In this document: positions 39,598-48,253 of the stretch, piece after piece
How the letters are laid out: each line of letters begins with the position of its first letter
Numbering within the stretch: the stretch's first letter is position 1
Assembly: GCA_051651625.1 (NCBI GenBank)
Contig: JBOFSQ010000016.1
Location: forward strand, 18,058 to 82,057
DNA from: JBOFSQ01 sp051651625
GTDB lineage: Bacteria > Planctomycetota > Planctomycetia > Pirellulales > Thermoguttaceae
Direction: 5' to 3'
DNA: 64,000 bases
Notes under the pieces: model-generated
What the model saw: only the letters and a program-made list of their open reading frames with translations
What the model was told of the DNA's origin: nothing
Database searches by the model: none
Program-made: the position numbers and the translations under genes

Positions 39598-39804
39598 ATG
39601 ATTGCTATCAGATTGTCAGAGGATGTAGAGCTTCGCCTTGAAAGTCTTGCAAAGCGTACAGGACGCACGAAGTCTTTCTATGTTCGTGAAGCCATTCTCG
39701 AACACTTGGAAGATTTGGAAGACACGTTTTTGGCCGAAGAACGCTTGAAGAATCCAGCACACACCGTTTCGTTAAGTGAGATTATGAATGAAATGGCGAG
39801 TTGA
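39598..39804 (+). CDS. RelB-family ribbon-helix-helix antitoxin
   Basis: A 68-residue protein. The N-terminus MIAIRLSEDVELRLESLAKR is a ribbon-helix-helix DNA-binding domain, and GRTKSFYVREAILEHLEDLE followed by an acidic linker is typical of RelB/DUF6290 antitoxins. Such proteins bind and neutralise a RelE toxin and repress their own operon. It overlaps the start of a toxin gene by about 17 bp, but that toxin is truncated, so this antitoxin is probably an orphan relic. No competing toxin is nearby. Confidence 0.8.
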   Translation: MIAIRLSEDVELRLESLAKRTGRTKSFYVREAILEHLEDLEDTFLAEERLKNPAHTVSLSEIMNEMAS

Positions 39805-39946
39805 ATTTGATGAGCGTGCGGCAAAGGAGGTTACCGTTCACGGGTTTTGCATTTACACGCACTTCTTTTTTCTCACACAAAGGCACGAAGAGGAGAGGAG
39901 AGAGAACGCGGAACACGCGGAAAAACGGAAAGACGCGGAATTCTGA
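39788..39946 (+). pseudogene. RelE toxin remnant truncated by a family-C repeat
   Basis: The frame starts inside the antitoxin gene: MKWRVEFDERAAKE is the classical start of RelE toxins (about 85-90 residues). After 14 codons the sequence becomes GTTACCGTTCACGGGTTTTG, the end of the family-C repeat, and the rest of the frame (THFFFLTQRHEEER, stop at 39946) is repeat sequence. Nothing resembling the toxin's C-terminal part follows after the repeat. The toxin is therefore inactive. Confidence 0.72.
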
Positions 39947-40048
39947 ACTTCCCCGTCTTTCCGCCCTTCCGTGATTTCCGCGTTAAAATTCTTCTTTGTG
40001 CCTTCGTGCCTTTGTGTGAGGCTCCTCAAAAACCATGTACAGTTACGA
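39830..40048. repeat. Repeat family C, copy inside the toxin gene
   Basis: The ends are TTACCGTTCACGGGTTTTG and AAAAACCATGTACAGTTACG, inverted relatives of each other. Inside are CTCACACAAAGGCACGAAGA and, after a spacer with AATTTCCGCGTT-like sequence, TGCCTTCGTGCCTTTGTGTG. It is the inverted relative of 7908-8137. Confidence 0.75.
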
Positions 40049-40102
40049 AAATTGACAGGTACTATGTAAACGGTCACTACAGTTTTTTTGTCGGAGGCAA
40101 CG

Positions 40103-41098
40103 ATGCAACACAAATTTGATTCGACACAAGTAACGCCAGAGAACTTTCGAGATGTATTGCCCAAACGTTGGCTGGAGTACCTCCATGCACTCGGCAACGT
40201 AGAAGGAACGACGACGTGGCGGTACACTCGCAATGGACGCAAAAACGGTGGAGCGACCCGGACGCTCGTCTGCAACTACCCGTTTTACGCGGAGGTTAGC
40301 AGCTCGATTGGCAAAGCCGCCGCCGATGCGATGGCAACGAACAGTACCTATTGGTTTCGCTTGGAACGAAACTGTCCCAACAATCCCGCCGACGTATGGG
40401 CGGTTGAAAGACAGTTTGCCGTCCCCAAGTCACAGTCTCTCGAATCGTGGGCGTTTCCTCGCCACTTTTATATGGACCACGGTAACGCGGGCGACCACAG
40501 TGGCGAAGGCGACCCAATCGGCTATCACATCTTCAATTCCTTGGGAGTCGGTCTGTTTGCGGACGGTTCTGTTCCAAATCTTCCAGATGTTGTCGCAAGT
40601 GAGCAGTTCAAGGTCAATGAAGTTGCGTTTCTTGAAAACGATGGCAAACGACAGTTTTTCCTTGATTTTAGCTATGTTCACAAAGACTATCCGCAGCATT
40701 ACAAGGAGACGCCCAGTTACGCTTATGCGTCGCATTTCGAAAGTGATCTGTTTTCGTTGCACGCCAAAGTGTGGCTCGAAACCGATTACTTCCTCGTCAC
40801 CAGAAGTGAGTATCACACCGCTTGCGGTTGGGGAGACGAACACCACGTCGTGGTGGAATGCGTCTACGATTGCGATACCTACAGTGTCCCGTTGCCGAAA
40901 AAGTATAACAAGGTGAGCCGTTACCGCTTACAAGAAGGCAATACCACCGGTGTCTTGGAGACCGACGAAGAGTTTGACCTTCGTGAGACAAACCCGAAAG
41001 ACGAGACGCGATTTACGCTATCCGCATTCGGTTTACCAGAACCCAAATCCGGCGAGGCGTTCACGCCGATTTGCTGCTGGCACCCGTGCAAAATGTAG
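40103..41098 (+). CDS. Unknown protein, first of a paralogous pair
   Basis: A 331-residue, apparently soluble protein; no signal peptide or membrane segment. GGAGG lies just before the ATG at 40103. It ends with RFTLSAFGLPEP near the C-terminus, shared with the neighbour (RCFRLSSYGLPEP). This tail is familiar from planctomycete proteins of unknown role. Aromatic-rich stretches, such as HFYMDHGNAGDHSG and SLHAKVWLETDYFLVTR, suggest a beta-rich fold. Twenty-five bases separate it from the paralogue. I do not recognise the family and assign no function. Confidence 0.75.
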   Translation: MQHKFDSTQVTPENFRDVLPKRWLEYLHALGNVEGTTTWRYTRNGRKNGGATRTLVCNYPFYAEVSSSIGKAAADAMATNSTYWFRLERNCPNNPADVWAVERQFAVPKSQSLESWAFPRHFYMDHGNAGDHSGEGDPIGYHIFNSLGVGLFADGSVPNLPDVVASEQFKVNEVAFLENDGKRQFFLDFSYVHKDYPQHYKETPSYAYASHFESDLFSLHAKVWLETDYFLVTRSEYHTACGWGDEHHVVVECVYDCDTYSVPLPKKYNKVSRYRLQEGNTTGVLETDEEFDLRETNPKDETRFTLSAFGLPEPKSGEAFTPICCWHPCKM

Positions 41099-41123
41099 TG
41101 AACGCAACCAAAAGGAGAACGCT

Positions 41124-42080
41124 ATGCCAATGTTAAACCCAGCAATTACACGAGTGTCTAATGAGGCGACCAAGCTCTTTGAAGACTTTCAAAAAAATTG
41201 CCAGCAGAAGTGGCGAGAATACTTGTTGTCACACGACGGCTATGAAGTTGAGTACAGGAGCGTGTCGCACTTCAAAGGCGAATTGGACATGACATCGTGC
41301 GGCAAACGTGGGTTGCGTTTTCCAAGTTCGTTTGGCTATGGCCATGTCGAATACACCGACGATTTTATCAATCGCATGAAAAAAAGTGACCCTATTAACT
41401 TTAGTTGCGAAAGCGTGGAAGATTACGCACACGTCTACAATCCGCAATATGCCGCGATGTTGTTTCGAGGTGGTGAAGCTGGAAAGTGGCGGATAACAAA
41501 TCTGGACGTCGTTACAGAGCAGTTCACTTGGGACGATCTTCAGTTTCGTATCCGCGACGAACAGCCCGCCGAGATTCGACAGCACAATTTTTACGACATT
41601 CTATCGTACTTCGCTCCGGGGCTTTCGCTGACTATGCGGGATCAGGTTGCGTGGATGGTTCGATGGCCGCACTTTCAAGTTGTGTCCGTGGAAACGGTTG
41701 TCGAAGACGGCGTGACGCTACTGAAAATCGCGTACAAAATCGACGTTGACGAAGAGACTCAAATGAAGTACAGAATGACTCCAAGTTCGGGGACGCTTAC
41801 GTTTTTCCCCGAAACTTGGGTGCTCAAACGAGCTGAATATGTCGAACGCACTATTCTGCACACCAGCGAGTTTTGCTACGACACTCAGAAAGATTCGTTC
41901 CCTCTTTTGACCAAACTGGTGAGAACGGTAACGCCTACAAAAGAAGAGTACGACTGGGCGCACGATTATGTATGCGACTACGACATTCATCCACTTCAAG
42001 ACGAGTCGGATCGATGCTTTCGTTTGTCGTCATACGGTTTGCCAGAGCCGGATTTTGAATCAGATAGGTCTATGCTGTGA
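41124..42080 (+). CDS. Unknown protein, second of a paralogous pair
   Basis: A 318-residue soluble protein. AAAGGAG lies nine bases before the ATG at 41124. It resembles the previous gene in length, in the stretch ending LKRAEYVERTILHTSEFCYD, and in the tail CFRLSSYGLPEP. The stop overlaps the start of the prepilin peptidase by 4 bp (GTGA), so translation is coupled. Together the three genes form an operon. Some planctomycete proteins with this tail are encoded near type II secretion or type IV pilus genes, so a link to export is possible but unproven. Confidence 0.75.
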   Translation: MPMLNPAITRVSNEATKLFEDFQKNCQQKWREYLLSHDGYEVEYRSVSHFKGELDMTSCGKRGLRFPSSFGYGHVEYTDDFINRMKKSDPINFSCESVEDYAHVYNPQYAAMLFRGGEAGKWRITNLDVVTEQFTWDDLQFRIRDEQPAEIRQHNFYDILSYFAPGLSLTMRDQVAWMVRWPHFQVVSVETVVEDGVTLLKIAYKIDVDEETQMKYRMTPSSGTLTFFPETWVLKRAEYVERTILHTSEFCYDTQKDSFPLLTKLVRTVTPTKEEYDWAHDYVCDYDIHPLQDESDRCFRLSSYGLPEPDFESDRSML

Positions 42081-43102
42081 ACACTCATATACGATCATCG
42101 CTCCCTTTCGTTTTTGGTGTTGTCGCCGTTGTTGCGGCGGCGTGCGGACTGTTCGTCTGGGAAGTCCAGTGGCAAATGCTCGCGACAAACTTGCAAGGAG
42201 AGTGGTGTACGGCACCAATCGTGCGTTATGGCGTCCACCTCGTTCTGCTGGCACTCTTGTTCGCTGCGACGATCACCGATTTTCGTGCGATGATCATCCC
42301 CGACTCCATCACAATTCCGGGAACACTGCTCGGAATCACACTGGCAACGCTGATGCCACTGTCGGCGTTGCCAGTTTCGGAGATACGTTTTGTGAACGTC
42401 GCGGGAATTGAGATGGCGTTGTTGGGAGGTGGGCTTTTGCATGTGACGAGTCCAGAAATGGCTGGCGATATGTCGTCGCCTGCGCACGTTGCCTGCGCAC
42501 TTGCGATCTGGTGGATGGCGATATTTGCGATGCTTGATCGCGTTTGGTACACGCGGCTGAAGTTTCGCTATGCTGCCGCGATCTTTTGGCGTTACCTGCG
42601 GCGTTCGCCGCGGACGCTGCCGCTTATTGCACTTGGCGTTGTCGGGAGCTTTGTAATCGTACCTCTGATGATGTCGCCGGTGCGTGCGGTGCCGCTGTTC
42701 TCGTCGCTCGTTGGAATGGCGACTGGTGCGGGGATGATTTGGGGCGTGCGAATCGTCGGCAGTCTTGCGATGCGACGGGAAGCGATGGGGTTTGGGGACG
42801 TGACGCTGATGGGGATGATCGGTGCGTTTCTCGGCTGGCAACCGTGCGTGGCGATCTTCTTTCTTGCGCCGTTCGCGGGACTCGCGTTTGCGGTGGTTCG
42901 CAGCACGTTTCGCTTTGAACGCGAGATTCCTTATGGCCCGTTTCTCTGTGCGGCGACGGTGGCGGTGATTATATTTTGGCGCGGTGTCTGGTCACACCTC
43001 GAACCGCTCGTCTCGCTCGGTATTGTTCTGCCGCTGACGCTCGTAACGTGTCTGCTCCTCTTGGGCGTGATTCTCCGCGCGTGGCGTGCGGTGGTGGAAT
43101 AG
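42077..43102 (+). CDS. Prepilin peptidase, A24 aspartic protease family
   Basis: Membrane protease that cuts the leader of type IV pilins and type II pseudopilins. The 341-residue protein has about eight membrane segments and both catalytic aspartates: TDFRAMIIPD near residue 70 and GFGDVTLMGMIGAFLGW near 235. No methylase-type CxxC zinc domain is seen, and no pilin gene adjoins. It starts with GTG at 42077, overlapping the previous stop. The TAG stop (43100-43102) is the first three bases of a family-A repeat, so its original C-terminus may have been longer. Confidence 0.88.
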   Translation: MNTHIRSSLPFVFGVVAVVAAACGLFVWEVQWQMLATNLQGEWCTAPIVRYGVHLVLLALLFAATITDFRAMIIPDSITIPGTLLGITLATLMPLSALPVSEIRFVNVAGIEMALLGGGLLHVTSPEMAGDMSSPAHVACALAIWWMAIFAMLDRVWYTRLKFRYAAAIFWRYLRRSPRTLPLIALGVVGSFVIVPLMMSPVRAVPLFSSLVGMATGAGMIWGVRIVGSLAMRREAMGFGDVTLMGMIGAFLGWQPCVAIFFLAPFAGLAFAVVRSTFRFEREIPYGPFLCAATVAVIIFWRGVWSHLEPLVSLGIVLPLTLVTCLLLLGVILRAWRAVVE

Positions 43103-43157
43103 ACTTGTTTGGAAACTTGCACTCACACTGCAGTTCGGCTATGCTGAGCCAGAATTA
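43100..43157 (-). repeat. Repeat family A, 58-bp short form at the end of the prepilin peptidase
   Basis: It runs from TAGACTTGTTTGGAAAC to CCAGAATTA with the hairpin AGTTCGGCTATGCTGAGCC (slightly decayed). Its first three bases form the stop codon of the peptidase gene. Confidence 0.78.
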
Positions 43158-43276
43158 CTGTCAACAAAACTGCCTATGTCCTCCCTTTGCCGCTTGGGGA
43201 GACGCGATAAAATGTCGCCGTCGTGCGATGGTGGTTTTCGCGCGTGTACCCCAACGAAGTTTTCGGAGGTCTCACA

Positions 43277-45250
43277 ATGAAGAAGAATCTGTGGCTAACG
43301 ATTGGTGCAGTGGTGCTAACGGCGTCGCTGTTTGGTTCGGTTCAATTTTGTTCGGTTCAAGCGCAAGACAGAACGTGGACGAGCATAAAAGGCCACACCG
43401 TTGAGGCAACGCTCCTCGACTACGACGGGAAAGAGGTCAAACTCCGCAAAAAGGAGGATGGTAAAGTTGTAACGGTCCCGGTCGATCAACTCAGCAAGGC
43501 CGACGCGATCTATCTCAAGCAACTCGATGAACCAAGCGGCGGCGACGCCAATCCGTTTGCAGGCGGATCGGATGGCGACGAAAAACCGAGCACGAAACCA
43601 TCGCGTACTTCTGCGACGCCAAGTCGCAACCGCGACGAGAGCAGCGATGAAAGTAGCGACTACAAACCCGTCGCCAGCGAACGCAAGCCAAAGAAGTTGA
43701 GTCTGCGAGGTGCGCACACCCCAGCCGTCGGGATGATCGATGGCGAGTGGAAAGTCACGTCCGATGCGTTCGATCCGCCGCTCTTTTCAGCACCGACGAA
43801 GGCGGTTTCGTGCAACGTCGGCAAACTGGAGTTTGCTCACTTCCCACGTCAGGAGCAGATATTTTTTAGCTCGCCGAGTGTTGGAAAAGTGTTCACGACC
43901 GTCACGATCACCAACCACAAGAACCAGCCGCCGTACACGCGAGGATTTGTCGGCGACACCAAAACGGGAAAGGCGGTGTCGTTTCCGATGGCGTTCATTG
44001 GAGTACCGCTCGGCATCTCACCGAACGGAACGCGAATCGCTATCAGACGCGAAGACACCGAAGGCGAAGGGAACAACAACTGGGGGAAACGCGGCTGCAT
44101 TGATGTGATGGAAGTCGTCGATGGCGGGAAGCCGCAAATCTTGGAATCGTACCGTCCGTTTGAAGAGGAACGGCCACAACGCGGCATAGTCGGGCCGCTT
44201 GAAGTCGATGTGGAAGAAGGTGACTTCATCGACGACGATCATCTCTTTGTCCGTTCGGCGAAGGGAAAACTCGCTCTGTTTGACGTGAACGACGGCAGCG
44301 TCGTTTGGACGCAAAACCTTGAGGGCGGCGGAACTATTGTGCTTACACCCGGCAAGAAATACGCTTTGATGTCGGGCGGGAAACGAACGCTTCTTGTGGA
44401 GATGCTCACGGGCGATGTCGTTGCAGAACTTTCCGACAACGACAATGGCGGGAGTTTCGCCTTCTCGCCAACGGGAACGAAGTTTGCGAAATGGAATGAC
44501 AACAAAATATCTGTCTGGGATTTTGCGACTGGCGAAAAGACGACCACGCTCACGCAACCCGGAAGCGGAAACCTCCAGTGGCTCAGCGACGAGTATATTC
44601 TCGCCGGAGACGACGTGATCGACCTCAATCTTCAGTGTGCGATTTGGGCGTACAGTCGTCGTGCAGACAACGAGAAAAGTTACGGCGGCGGGCTTTGGTG
44701 TGTCTTCAAAAATGGCGACATCAGCACAATCACACCGATCAAACTCCCGCGTCCGGCAGACGTTGAAGCGTTCCGCAAGATTCCAGAGAGCGAACGATTT
44801 CTCGTGACGACCGGTACGCCGGTGACGCTCATCATCGACTCATCGGTCGCGCAAAACCGCGACAAGATCGAAGCCGATCTCAAAAAGAAACTCGAAGGGT
44901 ACGGTTGGAAGATCGAACCGAACGCAGCGATTCAGATGCGTCTCAGCATCAAACCCGAAGAGGAACGAACCGTGAACTACATGGGGCTTGGGTCTGCGAA
45001 GTACATGCCAAACACGTCGTCGATGACACTCGAACATCAAGGCAAGACGGTGTGGTCAGCGCAGACTACGTCGGGGCCGCCGATGATGGTTAGCACGTCT
45101 GAAGTTGACAAGAAAGGTGGCCTGCAAGAGTTCGCGCGTGCGATGGCGGCACCGAGGTACGACTGGTTCGCAAACGTCGGCATCCCCGACCGGATCGTCA
45201 ACCCCGCCGCCAAGGGGAAAACGAACATCTCGTCTCGCGGTTTTGAGTGA
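43277..45250 (+). CDS. Secreted SHD1-domain protein with WD-like region
   Basis: A 657-residue exported protein. The signal peptide (LWLTIGAVVLTASLFGS ... QAQ) is followed by an SHD1 domain, RTWTSIKGHTVEATLLDYDG with KVVTVPVDQLSKADAIYL, a module frequent in planctomycetes. A low-complexity Ser/Asp linker comes next. The C-terminal half contains beta-propeller-like segments: SFAFSPTGTKFAKWNDNKIS and VWDFATGEKTTTL. Likely role is protein or polysaccharide binding in the periplasm. GGAGGT lies before the ATG at 43277. Function not otherwise known. Confidence 0.8.
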   Translation: MKKNLWLTIGAVVLTASLFGSVQFCSVQAQDRTWTSIKGHTVEATLLDYDGKEVKLRKKEDGKVVTVPVDQLSKADAIYLKQLDEPSGGDANPFAGGSDGDEKPSTKPSRTSATPSRNRDESSDESSDYKPVASERKPKKLSLRGAHTPAVGMIDGEWKVTSDAFDPPLFSAPTKAVSCNVGKLEFAHFPRQEQIFFSSPSVGKVFTTVTITNHKNQPPYTRGFVGDTKTGKAVSFPMAFIGVPLGISPNGTRIAIRREDTEGEGNNNWGKRGCIDVMEVVDGGKPQILESYRPFEEERPQRGIVGPLEVDVEEGDFIDDDHLFVRSAKGKLALFDVNDGSVVWTQNLEGGGTIVLTPGKKYALMSGGKRTLLVEMLTGDVVAELSDNDNGGSFAFSPTGTKFAKWNDNKISVWDFATGEKTTTLTQPGSGNLQWLSDEYILAGDDVIDLNLQCAIWAYSRRADNEKSYGGGLWCVFKNGDISTITPIKLPRPADVEAFRKIPESERFLVTTGTPVTLIIDSSVAQNRDKIEADLKKKLEGYGWKIEPNAAIQMRLSIKPEEERTVNYMGLGSAKYMPNTSSMTLEHQGKTVWSAQTTSGPPMMVSTSEVDKKGGLQEFARAMAAPRYDWFANVGIPDRIVNPAAKGKTNISSRGFE

Positions 45251-45305
45251 GATGCAAATGTTAAAGCGAAACCGTGAACGGAGTATGCATTGCAACCGTT
45301 CACGG

Positions 45306-45600
45306 GTGTAGTAAAGTTTAGTTGCGGGCGCGAATGGCGTATTTGCCCCAACGGGGCAGCAAGAGCTTAGCCGTGGGTGAGCGGAGCGAACCCACGGTAC
45401 GGAAACCCAAAACCATGGTAGCCCCAACGGGGCGAAAGAAATTGATGCGGCACTGATTCTTGCGCCCCGTTGGGGCTACGGATTTTGTTGTGGCCGCGTA
45501 CCGTGGGTTCGCGGAATACCGCTCACCCACGGCTAAGTTCTTACGTCCCGTTGGGACGAAAACTCGGACAACCAATGTTCTCGTGCAAGCCGATTTTACT
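45306..45600. repeat. Repeat family B, complete copy
   Basis: Ends TGTAGTAAAGTTTAGTTGC and GCAAGCCGATTTTACTCC, in inverted orientation; arms AGCTTAGCCGTGGGTGAGCG and CGCTCACCCACGGCTAAG. The end motif AACCGTTCACGG of family C lies just to its left. It fills the gap between convergent genes. Confidence 0.85.
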
Positions 45601-45661
45601 CCCCCCGTTCACGATTAGTTTCATACAGGAATGATGGCCGAACGGACGGCGAACTCCACTT

Positions 45662-45925
45662 TCACGGCGTGCTGAAGTCGATTTCGGACGGGTTTGTGAG
45701 GGCGGTGTCGGAGCCGCGTTCGACGAGGTTCCCGGCGAGGTCGAGATAGATTTTGTCTTCGAGAATCTCCTTGATTACGATCTGCAACTTGTCGTCTTTG
45801 TCAACATCGACGAACGACCGCGCACCTTTGTTGAGGTAGACAAGCCGCTTCTGAATCAAGGCCGAGAGCTTGAAACGACCACCAACTTTTGTGATGAGTT
45901 TTTCGTCTTTGAGTGCTTCAATCAT
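45662..45925 (-). CDS. rpoZ: RNA polymerase omega subunit, planctomycete type
   Basis: An 87-residue protein, MIEALKDEKLITKVGGRFKL ... LIQKRLVYLNKGARSFVD, which matches the planctomycete form of omega. Omega stabilises the beta' subunit. It is the last gene of the conserved yicC-gmk-rpoZ cluster, and its ATG overlaps the gmk stop by 4 bp. Context plus motif support the call despite divergence from E. coli omega. Confidence 0.88.
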   Translation of the reverse strand: MIEALKDEKLITKVGGRFKLSALIQKRLVYLNKGARSFVDVDKDDKLQIVIKEILEDKIYLDLAGNLVERGSDTALTNPSEIDFSTP

Positions 45926-46497
45926 CGAATTTCTCCAGTGTTCAAGTTTTCAAGGTATGTACACATTTCTGCGACCGCCGTTTCGAGGCAGTCGTTGACA
46001 ATACAAATGTCGTAGTTACTGGCGTAACTCATATCGCGCGTCGCGCATGCGATGCGACGCTGAAGCGACTCCGGCGACTCGCTTCCACGTTTCGTAAGGC
46101 GTTCGGTGAGTATCTCAATACTCGGCGGGGCGATGAAAATCGTAACGGCGTCGGGGCATTGCGTCTTGACATGCATTCCACCAGCAACGTCAATCTCAAG
46201 CACGATCCATTCGCCGCGTGCAACTGCGTCGGCGACCGGCTGCGCGAGCGTGCCGTACCAGCCGCTACCGTACACCTCAAAACATTCCAAAAACTCACCG
46301 CGACGACGCTTGTCGTCAAAATCTTCTGGCGACAAAAAGTAGTAGTGCTTCCCGTCAACCTCTCCCGCACGCGGCTTCCGCGTCGTCGCCGACACGCTGA
46401 AAACCAGCGGCAACGGCGACCGCGTGAAAACCTCCGCAAGGACCGTTCCCTTGCCAGCTCCCGATGGGCCTGATACGATGATGATTCTGCCGGACAT
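45922..46497 (-). CDS. gmk: Guanylate kinase
   Basis: Phosphorylates GMP to GDP using ATP. The 191-residue protein has the P-loop SGPSGAGKGT near residue 9, the GMP-binding SATTRKPRAGEVDGKHYYF, and ERLTKRGSESPESLQRR in the lid. ATG at 46497 gives the family N-terminus MSGRIIIVSGPSG; the longer frame starts with TTG and adds no similarity. It overlaps rpoZ by 4 bp. A family-A repeat separates it from yicC. Confidence 0.96.
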   Translation of the reverse strand: MSGRIIIVSGPSGAGKGTVLAEVFTRSPLPLVFSVSATTRKPRAGEVDGKHYYFLSPEDFDDKRRRGEFLECFEVYGSGWYGTLAQPVADAVARGEWIVLEIDVAGGMHVKTQCPDAVTIFIAPPSIEILTERLTKRGSESPESLQRRIACATRDMSYASNYDICIVNDCLETAVAEMCTYLENLNTGEIR

Positions 46498-46570
46498 TGA
46501 AGGGATTGGAGGCAAGAGGCGAGGGACTCGGAATTGGATTTTGTGGGCGGAATGGACTTCTTTTCTATAC

Positions 46571-46715
46571 TAGATTTGTTCGGAAACATGGATTTGGGGC
46601 GATTGGGTAGTTCGCGGTTCGGCATATCCGAACCCTCCAGTTGTCATACGCCGCAGGCGTGGAGGGTTCGGCTATGCCGAACCGCTGTGCGGGTGCAAGT
46701 GTCCGAACAGGTCTA
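46571..46715. repeat. Repeat family A, complete 145-bp copy
   Basis: Complete element: TAGATTTGTTCGGAAAC at one end and GTGTCCGAACAGGTCTA at the other, with GGTTCGGCATATCCGAACC, CATACGCCGCAGGCG and GGTTCGGCTATGCCGAACC inside. It sits between gmk and yicC, splitting an operon that is usually tight. Both ends finish in TA, consistent with a TA target duplication. Confidence 0.9.
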
Positions 46716-46743
46716 CTAATCTCTAGTCCCTAGCCTCTCACCT

Positions 46744-47640
46744 CTACTCCACATTTTGAACAATTTCGCGCATCTTTTCGAGACCGTTTTTCATATCGAC
46801 AACGTGGCGAGTGATGGCGATGTCGTTCGCCTTCGCACCAAGCGTGTTGACTTCGCGGAACATTTCTTGGAGCAGGAAGTCGAGCTTGCGACCAGCCGCC
46901 TTGTCTTCGTTTATGATGGTGTGAAACTGTTCGCAGTGTGACTGGAACCGAACAATCTCTTCGGTGATGTCGCACCGGTCGGCGAACAGGGCGACTTCGC
47001 GTGCAACCTCCGTCGGCACCGGCGCGTCGATTAGTGCGGCGAGTCGTTCGGTTAGTCGCTGCTGATACAGTCGCGGAACTTGCGGCGCACGTTCCGCAAC
47101 GTCAACGATTGCTGTTTCGAGTCGCCCAACTTCGTCGAGGAGCGCACTGGCCATCGCGGCCCCTTCGGTACACCGCATCTGTTGCATCTGTCGCACCGCC
47201 TCACGCACGGTTTGTTCGACCGCTGCCCACTCGCAGTCTTTCGCCGAATCGTCGGGTTTGAAGTCGTCGGGGGCGGCGTCGATGAGCAAGTCGGGAAACA
47301 CAAGAAGACTTTCTAGCGTCGTCGGCGACATCAAACTCAAACGGTTTTTGAAGTCAATCAGCTCCATGAACAGCGACTCAAGGAGCGGCGTGTTGAGCCG
47401 CTTCGAGACCGTCGCTCGCCGCGATGTCACCCGCACCTGCATCGAGACCGCGCCGCGCTCGACAAGTTCACGCACAATCGGTTCAATACGCGACTCAAGC
47501 GAGGCGTCACCGCCGTAAACACGAAGCGACAACTTGAAGTGCCTGTGGTTAACCGAACGCACCTCAACCGACACCGACAAACCATTGTCGTCGTTTACCG
47601 TCTCACGCACCGCCGCAAATCCGGTCATGCTAACGAGCAT
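46744..47640 (-). CDS. yicC: YicC-family endoribonuclease-like protein
   Basis: A 298-residue cytoplasmic protein beginning MLVSMTGFAAVRETV, with the family N-terminal NHRHFKLSLRVYG and the C-terminal DUF1732 core, AREVALFADRCDITEEIVRF followed by KLDFLLQEMFREVNTLGAKA. YicC affects stress responses and is reported to act on RNA in E. coli. It heads the yicC-gmk-rpoZ cluster, with the family-A element between it and gmk. Confidence 0.94.
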   Translation of the reverse strand: MLVSMTGFAAVRETVNDDNGLSVSVEVRSVNHRHFKLSLRVYGGDASLESRIEPIVRELVERGAVSMQVRVTSRRATVSKRLNTPLLESLFMELIDFKNRLSLMSPTTLESLLVFPDLLIDAAPDDFKPDDSAKDCEWAAVEQTVREAVRQMQQMRCTEGAAMASALLDEVGRLETAIVDVAERAPQVPRLYQQRLTERLAALIDAPVPTEVAREVALFADRCDITEEIVRFQSHCEQFHTIINEDKAAGRKLDFLLQEMFREVNTLGAKANDIAITRHVVDMKNGLEKMREIVQNVE

Positions 47641-47668
47641 TGGTCGCCCTCGGTTGGTTGTTGAACGT

Positions 47669-48133
47669 TCACTCTGCTGGCTTCGCTGGTTCCGGCGTTG
47701 CCGGTTCCGGCACTGCCGGTTCGGGCGTTGCAGCGGGAGCTGGCGTTGTTGCTGGTGCCGCTGGCGTTGTCTCTACTGGGATCACTTCTACGTCTGTCGT
47801 CTCGACTTGTGTCGGAGCGGACGTGGGCGGGAGCGGTGGAATCGACTCGTCGCTGGCCGAACTCGACTCTGGTTGGTCGAGCGAGAGAGTGTCGTTCTTT
47901 ATCTCCCACTTGAGATAGCGGATCGTTCCGATGCAGAGCAGAATCCAAATGACCACGACGACAATCGTGATCCGCGTGAAGACATCTCCCGCCTTCGCGC
48001 CGAACGCGCTCTGCCCGCCCATTCCGCCAAACGCACCGGCAAGCCCGCCGCCGCGTCCACGCTGAATGAGAATGAGCAGTATCAGAAAGACCGCGACAAC
48101 AAGCAGAAGCGTAATCAGTAAAGCGTGCATCAT
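47669..48133 (-). CDS. secG: Preprotein translocase subunit SecG
   Basis: A 154-residue membrane protein. Two membrane helices (ALLITLLLVVAVFLILLILI and ITIVVVVIWILLCIG) flank the Gly-rich GGLAGAFGGMGGQSAFGAKA loop that defines SecG. A long Pro/Glu/Ala tail of about 70 residues is unusual but known in planctomycetes. It lies downstream of tpiA, a common arrangement, with about 120 bp of family-D repeat between. Confidence 0.92.
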   Translation of the reverse strand: MMHALLITLLLVVAVFLILLILIQRGRGGGLAGAFGGMGGQSAFGAKAGDVFTRITIVVVVIWILLCIGTIRYLKWEIKNDTLSLDQPESSSASDESIPPLPPTSAPTQVETTDVEVIPVETTPAAPATTPAPAATPEPAVPEPATPEPAKPAE

Positions 48134-48177
48134 GAGAGTGACAAGTGGTTAGTGAAGTGTGTTAAGAACCAGAACAC

Positions 48178-48252
48178 GAAGCGTAAGCGAGTGCCCCAAA
48201 TGAGAGCACCCGGATCTGCGACACGAATCAGAGCACGAAGCGTAAGCGAGTG
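48178..48252. repeat. Repeat family D, two units between tpiA and secG
   Basis: Two copies of AACACGAAGCGTAAGCGAGT-type units (about 48172-48196 and 48230-48252), inverted relative to the array at 23297. They sit between two genes normally transcribed together. Confidence 0.8.
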
Positions 48253-48253
48253 A

